A DNA stretch of 51,344 nucleotides from the NCBI GenBank assembly GCA_028276405.1, contig JAPYWJ010000007.1:1-51344 (forward strand), in the 5' to 3' direction. This document shows positions 51,096 to 51,344 of this stretch, in pieces (position 1 is the first letter of the stretch; each line of letters opens with the position of its first letter). A program made the position numbers and the translations under genes. The notes beneath the pieces are model-generated. The model had not been told where the DNA came from. It saw nothing but the letters and a program-made list of their open reading frames with translations, and did no database searches. This stretch comes from Hydrogenobacter sp. GTDB taxonomy: Bacteria; Aquificota; Aquificia; Aquificales; Aquificaceae.

Positions 51096-51101
51096 ATTAT
51101 A
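51096..51101 (-). promoter_or_regulatory. -10 box of pabC
   Basis: Minus-strand TATAAT, 9 bp before the pabC ATG. The end of the insertion sequence falls in the -35 zone, and no good -35 hexamer is seen. Confidence 0.4.
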
Positions 51102-51115
51102 ACTAGCATGTTTGC

Positions 51116-51134
51116 TGAGGCTGTTCTAAAAATA
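51116..51134 (+). repeat. Terminal repeat of the edge insertion sequence
   Basis: TGAGGCTGTTCTAAAAATA, matching the right repeat of the TnpB-bearing element at 18 of 19 positions. Confidence 0.6.
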
Positions 51135-51171
51135 ATGCCTTAGAGGTGGGAGAGAGATAAACTTAGATTTT

Positions 51172-51344
51172 GTGCGAAAAAGTAAGTTGCCCCTAAAAAA
51201 GCTTCACACTTTCGTAGGCCACTTCCTCAAGAGAGTTGGTCCAAACAGACAAGCAAAAAAGAAAGGAAGACCACAAAAATACGAATCCGCCTTGATCATC
51301 ACCCTGTGGCTCTTTCAAATACTTAACAACTATTCATACAGAGA
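51172..51344 (+). CDS. Transposase, N-terminal fragment (right window edge)
   Basis: An open frame of 57 codons to the edge. After GTG 51172 it reads RKSKLPLKKLHTFVG, a basic stretch KKKGRPQKYESALIITLWLF, and NNYSYRE. The GRPxKY...LSYR type N-terminus is common in DDE transposases. The start codon is uncertain (no clear SD; frame open from 51136). The catalytic domain lies outside the window. Confidence 0.6.
   Translation, partial: MRKSKLPLKKLHTFVGHFLKRVGPNRQAKKKGRPQKYESALIITLWLFQILNNYSYR

Larger units (their letters stand above)
51116..51344 (+). mobile_element. Insertion sequence, left end (cut by the window edge)
   Basis: It begins with the terminal repeat TGAGGCTGTTCTAAAAATA and continues into a transposase-like frame. 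The first 15 bases counted from 51114 are identical to 42933-42947. IS family not assigned with confidence. Confidence 0.65.

Overview
The window looks like chromosomal DNA of a thermophilic, sulfur-oxidising member of the Aquificales (Aquificaceae; a Hydrogenobacter or Thermocrinis relative is my best guess, not proven). The reasons are dense packing with many 1-40 bp gene overlaps, moderate GC, a short DNA polymerase I lacking the 5'-3' exonuclease domain, a DHH-CBS-nucleotidyltransferase fusion, BioW-type pimelate activation, two-subunit glycine decarboxylase, and a complete sHdr-type sulfur oxidation cluster. No stretch longer than about 200 bp is without a gene; the longest gap (39417-39599) holds mobile-element remnants and a probable RNA gene. 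I saw no tRNA, rRNA or CRISPR array.

Layout. 1-8121: gcvPB (cut by the left edge), convergent dnaN, then a forward run pcnB-like fusion, gltX, murG, bioW. 8214-10207: a FadL-type porin and purC. 10307-22299: a forward block of about 12 kb devoted mostly to sulfur oxidation: tusA, two dsrE-like genes, shdrC1-B1-A-H-C2-B2, lbpA1, a tiny thioredoxin, a third dsrE-like gene, lbpA2, and lipS1 and lipS2 (lipoate assembly on LbpA) with rdgB between them, ending with FUN14 and DUF309 genes. 22267-30040: dnaE, leuD, pyrE, a Crp/Fnr regulator and an M16 protease pair. 30118-33822: a molybdate/tungstate regulator and transporter (modA, a Mop-like protein, modB, modC). 33798-38200: rlpA, a lipoate ligase, PCD, a Fur-family regulator, an MsbA-like exporter and a small membrane protein. 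38205-44923: ribBA, an IS200/IS605-like RNA relic, a PAS histidine kinase, metE, a TnpB-like gene inside inverted repeats, and nfu. 44925-51086: tldD, a PepSY protein, argA-type NAGS, polA, a TPR lipoprotein, and pabB (frameshifted) with pabC. The right edge cuts an IS transposase.

How the genes work together. In the sHdr model (established for Hyphomicrobium and other sulfur oxidisers), TusA and DsrE-like proteins deliver sulfane sulfur to a cytoplasmic heterodisulfide-reductase-like complex, which uses the lipoyl arm of LbpA as cofactor. This block also carries the LipS1/LipS2 pair that inserts the sulfurs of that lipoyl group. The ligase that would attach octanoate or lipoate is probably the lplA-like gene 15 kb away.

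Most unusual content. (1) A consensus promoter (TTGACA-17-TATAGT) in front of a strongly structured RNA resembling the right end/omegaRNA of a TnpB element, but with no tnpB beside it. (2) A TnpB-like nuclease with its RuvC triad but no zinc ribbon, whose 3' end encodes hairpins and a possible pseudoknot, bounded by inverted repeats that match the end of the DDE insertion sequence at the right edge. (3) pabB split by a dnaX-like A10 slippery run. (4) A repeated pattern of -10 boxes 6-10 bp before start codons without Shine-Dalgarno, which implies frequent leaderless transcripts.
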